The position numbers and the translations under genes are program-made. Shown here piece after piece: positions 32,621-42,505 of a stretch of DNA of 64,000 bases (positions within the stretch are counted from its first letter, which is position 1; each line of letters begins with the position of its first letter). The stretch comes from Siphlonurus alternatus. Its lineage: Eukaryota; Arthropoda; Insecta; Ephemeroptera; Siphlonuridae. Where the stretch lies: positions 37,101,951-37,165,950 of the forward strand of contig OX463782.1 of the NCBI GenBank assembly GCA_949825025.1, given 5' to 3'. The notes under the pieces were generated by a model, which ran no database searches, was not told the origin of the DNA, and was given only the letters and a program-made list of their open reading frames with translations.

Positions 32621-32873
32621 AAGGCGGATTCACAAGGCGATTTCCATGCAGCCTGCGACGCGAAGCGAATAATGCGCACTTTTGCTGTAACATCCAATGG
32701 CGGTCATAAATATGACCGCCAATGGATGTAACAGCAAAAGTAAAAAAAAAAAGGAGCATCGTAATTTAACGCGGTATTCGCCGCCGCAATGGCGAATTCG
32801 CTTCCGCATAGGATTTCACAGCTTGTATGATAAAATCGCGTCGCATCGCTGTTGTCGCCATCTGAATCCGCCT
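32621..32873 (-). mobile_element. Harb-G copy 8, with an internal palindromic duplication
   Basis: AAGGCGGATTCACAAGGCGA to TGAATCCGCCTT. The centre has TGTAACATCCAATGGCGGTC, then its inverse GACCGCCAATGGATGTAACA in the wrong order for the family, adding about 30 bp. Confidence 0.83.
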
Positions 32874-32877
32874 TAAG

Positions 32878-33026
32878 TCACGTGTCTTGGAGCGAGGATC
32901 ACGTAGGTGGGTTACATTGTCTCTGATCTATGACCACGTGCGGTACCGTGTCACGTGACCTCACATTTTGTTAGTGATCGCAGTGCGAAGTGCGAACATT
33001 CCTGGCGGCGCCCGACATGTCACGTG
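32878..33026. promoter_or_regulatory. Cluster of four CACGTG E-boxes
   Basis: CACGTG at 32879-32884, 32935-32940, 32952-32957 (as GTCACGTGAC) and 33021-33026, plus a CACGTA, in about 150 bp of otherwise non-repetitive sequence. CACGTG is the core bound by MYC/MAX, USF and MiT/TFE-type bHLH factors. A regulatory role is inference. Confidence 0.4.
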
Positions 33027-33030
33027 TTTG

Positions 33031-33344
33031 GCGCCGCTAAGATGTGGCGCCAGGGGGGCTGACGTGCCAGGCTATTCTGGGAGCTCGAGAAGCGATTGAT
33101 AATCCCTAATAGGAGGGTACCTGCTGTCAACAATGATTTCAAACAATGTCAGGCATAAATAACAATATATTTCTCTCACTTGTGCATGAAAAACGTTTAA
33201 TCTTTTCTGTATAGAAATATTATTAAAAAAAATCAAGACGCATATAAGAAGTATTTTTATTTTATTTTTTAACTTGTCAGACGCAAACATATTTGCATTA
33301 ATAGTCCAGAAATTAAAGAAAATTGGTGTCCTATATCAAATTAT
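33031..33344. other. Unassigned, 310 bp
   Basis: Nothing recognised. Confidence 0.4.
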
Positions 33345-33884
33345 CCCCCGTCCGCAATAATGAGCTATTTGTTGCTACGATTTCGTTGCAATAATGAGCT
33401 ATCTGCTATTTCATGTGAGTGGAACAAAATGAACTCTATATTTTTTATAATGATTTACAGCTCATAATGGACAACCTATATACATTATGAAAATTTTTTA
33501 TTGCAGAAATGAATAGAGGGCACCAAATTATGCTACTCTGAATTTTTTCAGATTTTTTTTAGACCCGGAACTATTTTTAAATAATTATTGAAAGTTCTGT
33601 AAGTTAAGGTGACACCCCTGAATCCTTAATAAAAAGGACAGGACCGAGACGCCTATTGACGCCTCTAAGGGGCGTTACCGTACTTTCAATAATTATTTAA
33701 AAATAGTTCTGGGTTTCAAAAAAATCTGAAAAAATTCAGAGTAGCATAACTTGATACCCTCTATTCATTTCTGCAATAAAACAATAAAATTTTGTGATGT
33801 ATATTGTCCATTGCGCTTATCTGAAATAGCAGATAGCTCATTATTGCAACGAGATCGTGCTGGTTAAGCTGATTATTTCGGACG
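33345..33884. mobile_element. FB-5 foldback copy 2, split by FB-4
   Basis: Outer arms GTCCGCAATAATGAGCTATT and GCTGATTATTTCGGAC, inner blocks ATGAGCTATCTGCTATTTCA / TGAAATAGCAGATAGCTCAT, interrupted by FB-4 at 33466-33812. A foldback inside a foldback. Confidence 0.8.
33466..33812. mobile_element. FB-4 foldback copy 3, inserted in FB-5
   Basis: Complete, ends AATGGACAACCTATATACAT and GTGATGTATATTGTCCATT; it lies near the axis of FB-5 copy 2. Confidence 0.87.
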
Positions 33885-34095
33885 CTCATACCGCCGTTTC
33901 TCGAAACTCTGGTAAATTGTCGTCTCAAATTAAAGTTCTGAGAGGCGGACGTTTCCTCCGACACTAAATCTCGAGACGCTCTCAAAAGTAACGCCCGACG
34001 CGCCCCGGCAGAAATTATTATGAATGTCGGGCGAACGAGTACGTGAAATGACCTTGCAAATTGGCGTTACTTTTGGAGACTTTTTTTATATGGCC

Positions 34096-34569
34096 AGAGT
34101 TAAAATAAATTTCATCTTTTATTCACTATTAAGCTCTCTCGTCTAATTCCCTCCTATTTTGCATCATTTTGGAGGAAAAAATACGAGATTCCTGATGTTA
34201 TTGAGCATAAAATGTTAAGAAATATTGTCTCCATTTCAGCCTCACTTAGAGCGAGGAGGAAATAAGATGTGTTTTTAAGGTATATTAGGTTTTTATAGAC
34301 GTGTAAGGGTGGCCGCAGATAGAATCGCATGAGTTCGCAGCGTACGTAATCTACGTATGATAAAATTGATAAAAAAAAAGAACCTATGCGATCAGCTGTG
34401 TGCGCGTATAACACAGCTTCGGCGTATCGTATGCTTTCGTATGATAAGAAATTTAGAACCGGTTCTTAAAGCGTATGACGTAAGCTTATACGATCATAGA
34501 AATAAAAGTCTGTGTGCGACCCCCCCCCCCCCTAAAGGATGAGTTGACGACGAAATTTTTCAACTAGGG
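34096..34569 (+). mobile_element. MITE-A copy 8, split by Harb-Q
   Basis: Parts 34096-34306 and 34533-34569. The empty site GTGTAAAGGATGAG of other copies is interrupted as GTG TAA | insert | TAA AGGATGAG. Confidence 0.88.
34307..34532 (+). mobile_element. Harb-Q copy 2, inserted in MITE-A
   Basis: 226 bp with TAA on both sides (34304-34306 and 34533-34535). Ends GGGTGGCCGCAGATAG and CTGTGTGCGAC plus a run of C; the GGGNNGCCGCA-type terminus plus a TAA duplication fits PIF/Harbinger-type MITEs. Confidence 0.78.
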
Positions 34570-34805
34570 CACATATGACACTTTGTTAAGCTGTGTGACG
34601 ACATGCATCAATACGAAATCACTACAAACAGATAAGTCAAATCGACACGTTCCGAAGGCGGGAATGTTGTTTTCCAGCTGACTGGCGCCTTGCAGTAAAT
34701 ATAGTGACCACGTGACCTGGCGGCGCCACCGTAGCTAATCTCGCAAAAACAACGTGCGCTTTAATGAAAACAAGCTGTAACACGTACTGCAGTGAGTGCA
34801 GTGTT

Positions 34806-35136
34806 ATATTTGACCGGGCACTTGACGCAGTGGTGAGGATTCGTAATCGGATGGTCGTGAGTTCGATCCCAGGCACCGCCAAACTTTTCACAAGTGGCGG
34901 TTGCTAAAGATCGAACACCCACTCGTGCATCCGGGAGGTGATTGATCCTCCATCAATTGTCGACCATCCTGACTGAGGTTTCCATGGTTTCTTCAGTCAC
35001 AACTAGACGAATGCTGGGATGGATTGCAGTAAGCCGTGGTCACCATGGTTTGGAAGCATCCCTCAAAATCCTATATAAAAATCATATATATGCAATATGC
35101 TGTCGGATCGAAGGAGAACCGGGAAGTTAAATTGCT
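34806..35136 (+). mobile_element. SINE-T copy 1, tRNA-headed SINE
   Basis: Head 34816-34882 is tRNA-like: A-box-like TTGACGCAGTGG and a perfect B box GAGTTCGATCCC at 34859-34870. After a unique stretch comes the central domain also found in the 5S SINEs (34966-35025), then a 3' part ending GAGAACCGGGAAGTTAAATTG. Confidence 0.82.
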
Positions 35137-35382
35137 CCCTAGTATAAAAATTACGTCTTCAACTCATCCTTTATATGCCTAAACGTAATCTTTTTACCTC
35201 TAATAAAACACATCTTATTTCCTCCTCGCTCAAAGTGAGGATGAAATGAAGACAATATTTATGCTCAAGAAGAGGGAAGAAGACGTAATCTCGTCTTATT
35301 TCCTTTGAAATGGTGCAAAAGAGGAGGGAATTAGACGAGGAGAGCTTAGTTGCGAATAAAAGATGAAATTCATTTCAACTCG
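35137..35382 (-). mobile_element. MITE-A copy 9
   Basis: Minus-strand; begins CCCTAGTATAAAAATTACG and ends ATTTCAACTCGG. It lies directly after SINE-T copy 1. Confidence 0.88.
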
Positions 35383-35409
35383 GTGAACTCATGTTCGTGA
35401 ATTCGTGAA

Positions 35410-35697
35410 CACTGAGCCCTGTGTTGTAGGGTACTGCATGCCACAACTAACTTAAAAGTAAAATAATTTTCCGGCTCTCTGTGGACCTGAACCTAACATA
35501 TATTGCTTATGATTTTGAGGGTCAATTTTAAACCATGAAGGGTGTCCATACAATCCCAGCATTCACCTCGTTGTGACTGAGGATACCATGGAAACCTTAG
35601 TCAGAGGTCACCTTCTGGATGCACGAGTGGGTGTTCTTTAGCAACCGCCACTTGTGAAAAGTTTGGCGGTGCCTAGCTGGGATCGATCTCACGATAA
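35410..35697 (-). mobile_element. SINE-T copy 3
   Basis: Minus-strand: 3' end at 35410 (CTGAGCCCTGTGTTGTAGGG), central domain at about 35570-35605, and B-box region GGATCGATCTC near 35680-35690. The 5' part of the head is missing. Confidence 0.74.
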
Positions 35698-36158
35698 TAA
35701 TTGAAATATTGAGTTATAGAAAATTTGAATCATATATTATGTACTATTCTCATGCATGGAACAGAGGAGGTTACAAAGTTTGTTGGACGCTAAGAATTTA
35801 TTTTAATTTGATGTGTTGTCATTCAGCGTATCTCGAATTGTCGTGGTCCTTAAGGCAACAAGGTTCAAGTCTCTCGTTAGCAGATAAGAATTTGGACCAT
35901 CTCAGCATTTCAGGGAAACTGAACGACTATAGCTTGCTGTGTTAATTTGGCACGCACAGACATTGAAATTGTTACGGATCGTTATCTCGCCGAGTTACAT
36001 AACAACATCACGTGATCGAGACTATCTTTGTCATTACTTAGCTCCGTGTGTTGCATTGAAGCTAAAATGTGATACCTTTTTGTATCCTATACCTTCTGAA
36101 CATGCAGGCAACCTGAATATAAAAACAATTATACTGCCCCTCCAAATAAGTACAATTA
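35698..36158. other. Unassigned, 460 bp
   Basis: Unique-looking; two short + frames without domains. Confidence 0.35.
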
Positions 36159-36526
36159 AAGGTCGAGGGTGGCGCAGTACATTGACCGGTTTTCGTTAGA
36201 TCACTAAGTCAAGCTACTTCGAGCATGGTTAGTATTTGGATGGGTGACCGTTTCAAGTAAAAATTACGTGGCTCCCTCCCTGGAGTAAATTCGCCTCACT
36301 TTCCACTCACAAGTCAGAGCAGTGATGCACTTGTGTGTGGTTCCTCAGACTTTGGACATCACTTTGGTTCATTGATAAAAAGTAGGTGTCCGTCCTGACT
36401 GAGGTTTTCCACGGTTCCCTCAGTCTCATGCTGGAACACGTTACAGGCCGTGGCCACCATCCTTTCCCTCTCTTATATCCCCCCGCCTCGAGCTTCAAGC
36501 GGGAGTGTATCCTAAGAAAAAGAAAA
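36159..36526 (+). mobile_element. SINE-5S-1 copy 6
   Basis: Full-length with head AGGTCGAGGGTGGCGCAG, diverged C-box (GTTAGTATTTGGATGGGTG), central domain with a deletion after TCAGTCTC, and a short A-rich tail. Confidence 0.87.
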
Positions 36527-37083
36527 TTGCGCACTTGCTGTCAATTCCTATATCAGCCATCTTTAATTTCATCGTCTCGGTCCATGTAACCGCACCTCTA
36601 CAGCAGGCGCCTCTTGAGGTTTGTTGCGGTCAGGAGATGCAGCGCAGATTGTGGTGTTCTCTAAGGTCCATTTTGCCGACAAAGTGAAGGAGCGATGGAC
36701 CTTGAGAGTGAGGCACGCAGCGCATGAATGAAACGTCTGAGTTTCTGTGTGCGTGGGAGAAATCTCTCCATCCTCGCATGCTAATGTGGCCAACTTCTCC
36801 CAGTGAATGGACAATGTTAGTACGTACATGAATGGGGCATGTTATTTTGTGTACAATTTTATTATTGAAGCTGCGACGTCATCTATGTTGTGACGATGAG
36901 CCTGTAAATTTTTCAATTTAAAAAGAGTTCCACAACGATTTCTGCATGTAATTTTCTCGATGATATATTTAATTTGACTATTTTAATAAGGAAACATGGA
37001 AACCTCAGTCAACATGGTCCGTAATTAGTCGTTAAAGTCACATCTTATAGCTTTTAATTCCTCACGAAAATTCGCGAAGATTC
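36527..37083. other. Unassigned, 560 bp
   Basis: TTGCGCACTTGCTGTCAATT (36527-36546) is a fragment of the Harb-G/O core; GGAAACCTCAGTCAACATGG at about 36997 is a SINE central-domain scrap. Confidence 0.35.
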
Positions 37084-37339
37084 GCGAGTTGCAATAAAAA
37101 TTACCATTTTTATTCGCTATTATACGCTCTCTCCTCGTCTAATTCCCTCCTATTTTGCACCATTTTAGAGATGAAAAAAATACGAGATTGCGTCTTCCTT
37201 TCTCTTATTGAGTATAAAATGTTAAAAATATTTGTCTTCATTTCATCCTCACTTTGAACGAAGAGGAAATAAGATGTGTTTTAGAGGTAAAAAGATTACG
37301 TTTAAATGATGAGTTGAAGACGTAATTTTTCAACTAGGG
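37084..37339 (+). mobile_element. MITE-A copy 10
   Basis: From CGCGAGTTGCAATAAAAATT to TTCAACTAGGG; all internal blocks present. Confidence 0.88.
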
Positions 37340-37760
37340 ATATTTAGTATCTACATAGTTTACAATTATGAGGTTCAAATGGCCCTCCACAGGGCTGGAT
37401 CACATGACACTCGTGACCTCCACTGCCGAAAGATGGAGCACCAAATTATATTATTTCTTGGTAACGAACCAGAAGAATGGGCAATAATCGTTTGGCGGGC
37501 CATTGTTGATCCCCCACGCACCGCGCTGCATAAATTATCCCACAGTAATAGCTTCGTCAAAATAAATGTTGTTATTGGATGATGCATTGCTGTCGTGAAG
37601 GGAAGAATGTATATATGTAAAATTTGGAAATGCTATACTAGAGGATAATCGTATAAATATTCTTTCTCTCTACAAATTTCATGTGTTGCGAAACTATAAT
37701 ACAAGGAAAATAAATATTTAATTAATTATCAAATTATATTGAGGAGAAATGAAAAATATA
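37340..37760. other. Unassigned, 420 bp
   Basis: Nothing recognised. Confidence 0.4.
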
Positions 37761-37963
37761 TAGTTGAAAAATTACCTCTTTAACTCATCCTTTACACGTC
37801 TAAGCCTAATCTCTTTACCTCTAAAGCACATCTTATTTCCTCTTCGCTCAAAGTGAGACAATATTTTTAACATTTTATGCTCAATATTTTTTTCCTCTAA
37901 AATGGTGCAAAATAGGATGAATTTAGACGAGCAAATAAAATATGAAATTTATTTCAAATCCGG
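37761..37963 (-). mobile_element. MITE-A copy 11
   Basis: Minus-strand, shortened by deletions (GATGAAATGAAG and CTCGTCTTTTTC segments missing). Confidence 0.84.
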
Positions 37964-38884
37964 GTATATTCAATTTATATATCAACAGTTAACACGAGTA
38001 CATAATTACCTTAATATTTAATAATATTCCTTTCCTCCGCATGAAAATATGAATCATAGTACAATCCAGGTTCCACTATTATACATTTGTATGTAACATG
38101 AACGTAGCGTTACCAAGGGGGGGGGGGGGCGAGACGACCCACAACTCTTTTAAAGCGGTTAAAAGAAAAAAGTGTGAAATATCTCCAAATTATCTAGAAA
38201 AATTTGTAATCCTTAGTTAGCCACCCAGCAATATATTTTGCAATAAAATAAAAAAAATAGTGAGAAAAATCGTTAACTTTTTGTTTAAAATGTTATTTAA
38301 ATAGCGGGGTGACCCCCCCCCTTCCCCCCGGTAAATCGTGGGACCAAAAAATATCTTTGGTAATGTTATATAATGGTTAATTCATTTTGCAGCTTTGCAC
38401 ACTGACTCATGGTCGGATTGTTTTGGGTTCGATCGCTAGTTCTTATCAAAGCTACAGTTGCTAAAAAAAAAAACAATCACCTGTCAATCTGGGATGACAT
38501 CAACGTGACACGTTTCCAGGGTTCCCTGAGTCACCGGAAGAGAGCCATCACTCGTGGAGACTCACTGTCATCCGAATGTCTGTCAATTTATTTTGAAATT
38601 TTCGTTCAATGTCTGTCAATTTATTTTGATAATTAAAGATCTCGCGGGTAAATAGCCCAGCCGTCATACGTCAACTATATTTATAGCGAACCTTCAGTCG
38701 AGCCAAAATTTTATCTTTCATGTGGCTTTTAGTAAAAAACACATTGATAAAAAAAAATCAGGCTAAAATAGACGCTATAGACATTTTGGCGGCTGATTTT
38801 ATATTTAAAATATGAGTTAGCGCAGTCAACTAATGTATAGTAGTATAATCAGCTAGGCCATGTCTATATACACTTGTTTTTTGT
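37964..38884. other. Unassigned, 920 bp
   Basis: G run at 38119-38130 and C runs at 38312-38330. TTCCAGGGTTCCCTGAGTCA (38513-38532) vaguely recalls the SINE core. Confidence 0.35.
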
Positions 38885-39255
38885 GCTATAGGGTAGCGCC
38901 AGGGATTGTTGGGTTGCCTACTTACAGGATAACGCCCAGCTGTTTACCTCCCCTCTCTTCCCCTACTGTTGTCATACCGTACGCTCTAAAGCATTGAAAA
39001 AAAAAATAGAAAAATTGACTTTATTGTCAGGTATAATTATTTCCTTAAATAATACAAAAATGTAGCTTATGTGCTAGCTTATATAAGCTAGCTATAGCAG
39101 ATGATATTAAAACGATATAAATGTAATAATTGCAATGCCGTACAAAATTTATAATTACTTTTTTCTTCATTTTCTCCCTTAACACGCTGCTGATGCAATG
39201 GCGTGGCAAAAGTATGCAATATGCGTTGCAGTGACGTCACGTGGGTTTGGTCTTA
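38885..39255 (-). mobile_element. Tc-K copy 2
   Basis: Minus-strand copy: GGTAGCGCCAGGGATTGTTG at the left, TGCAGTGACGTCACGTGGGT and CTTATAG at the right; all middle blocks present. Confidence 0.82.
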
Positions 39256-39577
39256 TAGTTTCGCTCTTCCAGAATCCAGCCATATTGTGCTATGCCACTT
39301 GTGTCGTTTACGTCTGCAGTCGTGTCATTTTCTCAAAGTGAGTTTCTCTCTGCAATGTACAGTCCTATAGGCAAAGAGATGCCTAGGCCTAGGCAATGAT
39401 GTCCTCGGGACATCATGAACGCCAAGGCGAGCTCCAGAAAAATCAAAGTGGCAACCTTGTAAGTTAAGCTACTTGAATGCTGGGGGAGTGCTAATCCTGC
39501 AACACATATAAGGGCGGGGGATGCAAGACCCCCCCCTCCTGATTCTATCCACCCGTATATCATACCCCCACTAGTCT
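39256..39577. other. Unassigned, 320 bp
   Basis: Nothing recognised. Confidence 0.4.
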
Positions 39578-39834
39578 CCCTAGTTGAAAAATAACGTCTT
39601 TTACACGTCTAAACCTAATCTTTTTACCTTTAAAACACATCTTATTTACTCTTCGCTCAATTTGAGGATGAATTGAAGACAATATTTCTAACATTTTATG
39701 TTCAAGAAGGGGAAAAAATACGTAATCTCGTCTTTTTCAACTCGTTTTTCCTCTAAAATGGTGCAAAATAACAGAAGAAAAGACGAGAGGAGAGTTTAAT
39801 AACGAAGAAAATATGAAATTTATTTTAACTCGGG
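39578..39834 (-). mobile_element. MITE-A copy 12
   Basis: Minus-strand, intact ends CCCTAGTTGAAAAAT and ATTTTAACTCGGG. Confidence 0.9.
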
Positions 39835-40587
39835 CTCTTAAAAAAATCTGTACAAAGATTCACTTGATAATTTAGCGTATTCAGTGTCCCTACCGTCTTA
39901 TCCGAACCTATTTAAAAAAAAAAAAAAAAAAAGCGAATTCGTTTTTTGCTAAGATTTTTTTTTTAGAAATAATTCCTCTAGGAACGTCGGCCCAAACCGA
40001 AAAATACAGTGCATTATGCAAGATTTAGATTTTTTACTTCATTTATTACCGAGAAAAGTTTGTTTAAAAAACACATTGCTTCATTTTCAAGTGTAAGATG
40101 GACCTTAGCGACACAAATGAGCATCGCGAGGCGCACTGACTTGAAGACTCAATAAAAGACATCGAGTGGTGTTAGAATATTACCCTGTCCTGGTGAAGGT
40201 ATTTCTTTTTTCATAGAAGACAACTTAGGCATTCAATAAAGTTTTATTTTGGCAGCAAATTGAGTTAACATGTCTACAGAATGATGTAAGAGGGTCAGAA
40301 ACAACAAAATAAGGGAAAGTTTTCATGGTCGCCAGATTTGGTGCTACCACGTTAAGGGAGCGTGGAAACCTCTGTCAGGATGGTCGTTGAGGAGAGTTCA
40401 TTAACTCAGGTGTAAACTCAAAGACCCCGTGAGATTTGAGATGAGATTATTCTGACCGCATGAAGGCTCTTACAAGTTAGTTTTTCTACACTGCGGGACA
40501 GCACAAATGCCTGCATGACTTTCTAGAGCTGTAAGACACCGATTTGTATTTGAAGACGTATTAGACATCTCCATTGGCATCTCCAAG
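39835..40587. other. Unassigned, 750 bp
   Basis: Only the SINE core scrap at 40348-40392. Confidence 0.35.
40348..40392 (-). repeat. Isolated SINE central-domain fragment
   Basis: GTGGAAACCTCTGTCAGGAT followed by GGTCGTTGA matches the minus strand of the SINE central domain; nothing else of the SINE remains. Confidence 0.45.
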
Positions 40588-41016
40588 CAGGCGCGGATCC
40601 AGGGGAGGGGGGCGTGCCCCTCCGAAATGTTGGATTTAACATGGGCAATATAGGCATTTCCCCTACTCCATTTTTTTTTAATATTACCCAAGTTGAAATA
40701 AATTTCATCTTTTCTTCGCTATTAAGCTCTCCTCTCGTCTCTTGTCCTCTTATTTTGCAACATTTTAGAGGAAAAAAGACGAGACGCGAGATGCAAAATG
40801 TAGTAGTCTGAGATTTCGTATTTGTTCCTCTTCTTGATCATGCAAATGTTAGAAATATTGTCATCATTTCATTCTCACTTTGAGCGAAAAGAAGATGTTT
40901 TTAGATAAAAAGAATAGATTTAGATGTGTAAAGGATGAATTGAAGACGAAAATTTTTAACCAGAGTAGCCTTGACAGCCCCCCACCCCCCAAAATTTGGT
41001 TCTGGAACGGCGCCTG
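40588..41016. mobile_element. hAT-M copy 3, split by MITE-A
   Basis: Left half CAGGCGCGGATCCAGGGG to ACTCCATTTTTTTTTAAT (40588-40686); right half AGCCTTGACAGCC to TTCTGGAACGGCGCCTG (40963-41016). Confidence 0.75.
40687..40962 (+). mobile_element. MITE-A copy 13, inserted in hAT-M
   Basis: CCCAAGTTGAAATAAATTTC to ATTTTTAACCAG. The two halves of a hAT-M element lie on either side (40588-40686 and 40963-41016). Confidence 0.86.
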
Positions 41017-41065
41017 ACGTTCGTGACGTCTCTAGGTGTAGTTCTAATGTAAAGTGCGAGAGTTG

Positions 41066-41286
41066 TTGTGACGTCACGAGGCGCCGCTCCTTAAGAAAAA
41101 GATAGGACTTGGCGCCGCGTGACGTCACAAAAATGATTTGTGATTTCAATAATATGATTTTCAATAATTTTTTAAATATAGTTCGCGGGCTCTAAAAAAT
41201 CTGAAAAAAATCAGGGCAGCATAATTTTGCACCCTATATATCCATTTCTGCAGTAAAAAAAAAAAATTGACGTCGATACTCCATTG
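41066..41286. mobile_element. FB-3 foldback copy 4, right arm and centre, between direct repeats
   Basis: Centre with two GTGACGTCAC sites and the complete right arm to TCGATACTCCATTG; the left arm is missing. About 60 bp at 41009-41071 recur at 41287-41351 on the other side. Confidence 0.8.
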
Positions 41287-41351
41287 AACCGCGTCTGACG
41301 TTCGCGGTGTCTCTAGGTGTATAGTTCTAATGTAAAGTGCGAGTTGTTGTG

Positions 41352-41834
41352 GCGGCGCGTGGCGTCTCCTCGCCCGGCGGCGCTCTGGGAGGGGGGGGGG
41401 GGCTTGGCAAGCTCCCTTGTTGACTCGGCGTGCCTGGCTTGCAGTTTGTGTGTAAAGCTTGATCCTGTGTTGTTTTTTGCTGATAGCTGCTTGCTTGCTA
41501 CCTTGCAGCGTCGACACTAAAAACTCTCCTCGTCGTCGACTTTTATCAGGAGAAGTTTGTAAACTTTTTCTCCTCCTCTATCTCTAAGATGTGTAAACAC
41601 ATGAAGCCACTTCTTCTATTATGTAGTAGTACTATCTCCCGTACTACGAGCTACAACAACGCACGTACAGCGTGTTCACCAAAAATTTCATAAATTTTTA
41701 TTATAAGGTACTCAATATTTGTTATCTTTAAACTTGTGAATAATTATCGCCTGATGATGTCTGGTTGATTGTATTTAGTACTTGCACATCGGTGAGGGAA
41801 TTCCCAACCAGCGGAGCAGCTCGTGGTGAGAAGT
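41352..41834. other. Unassigned, 480 bp
   Basis: G run at 41391-41402 and a GC-rich first part; nothing coding. Confidence 0.35.
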
Positions 41835-42505
41835 GACAGTCGAATTAATTTGATTGACCGGAAGTAGCCGGAAGTGAGGGGTTTATGTCTTTCCTAAAAA
41901 CGTGAGAGGTGTGGCGCAGTGCGCTTGACCGGGTCTCGTCAGATCACCGAAGTCAAGCAACGCCGAGCGTGGTAGTAGCTAGATAGGTGACCATTTTCAA
42001 CAAAAACCACGTTTCTCACCCAGGGGTAAATCGTTGCCCTTTTCCATGCATTATGTGGTTCTCCTGGATTTGGACCATTGCATTTCCGGTACATTGACAA
42101 AAAGTTGTAGCGTCCATCCTGGCTGAGGTTTCCACTTTTTCCTCAGTCGCAGGCAAATGCCGGGATGGATTGCAAGGAAGGCCGTGGCCGCCCCCGTTCC
42201 GGAAGAGCCCGTCAAACGCTCAAGTTAGGGTTTCGGATGGTTTGAGGTTTCAAAGTAGTATGTAATTAGAGTAATTAGTAAGTAGAAGTACCCTAGTATA
42301 TGGTTTGATAAAAAAGTACATGGTTAGTAAAAAAATAAATAAATAACATTTTGAAGTTTGGAACTTTGCAGGGGGTTCTGTATTAGAAGTACTGTCCTGT
42401 GTATGAAATTGTAACGCTGAAATAGAAATAGGAAAAACAGAAACCTTACACTTATGCCGGCTACTTCCGGAAGGAATATCATGTAAATTTGATTTTAGGT
42501 GTTGG
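41835..42505. mobile_element. Tc-N copy 2, split by SINE-5S-2
   Basis: Left part ACAGTCGAATTAATTTGATT plus GGAAGTAGCCGGAAGTG to about 41904; right part from TTTTGAAGTTTGGAACTTTG (42347) to ATGTAAATTTGATTTTAG. Confidence 0.8.
41905..42346 (+). mobile_element. SINE-5S-2 copy 4, full length, inserted in Tc-N
   Basis: Complete head GGTGTGGCGCAGTGCGCTTG and GGGTCTCGTCAGATCACCGA, modified C-box (GGTAGTAGCTAGATAGGTGA), central domain at about 42116-42165, and an AAATAAATAA tail. It splits a Tc-N copy (41835-42505). Confidence 0.9.
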
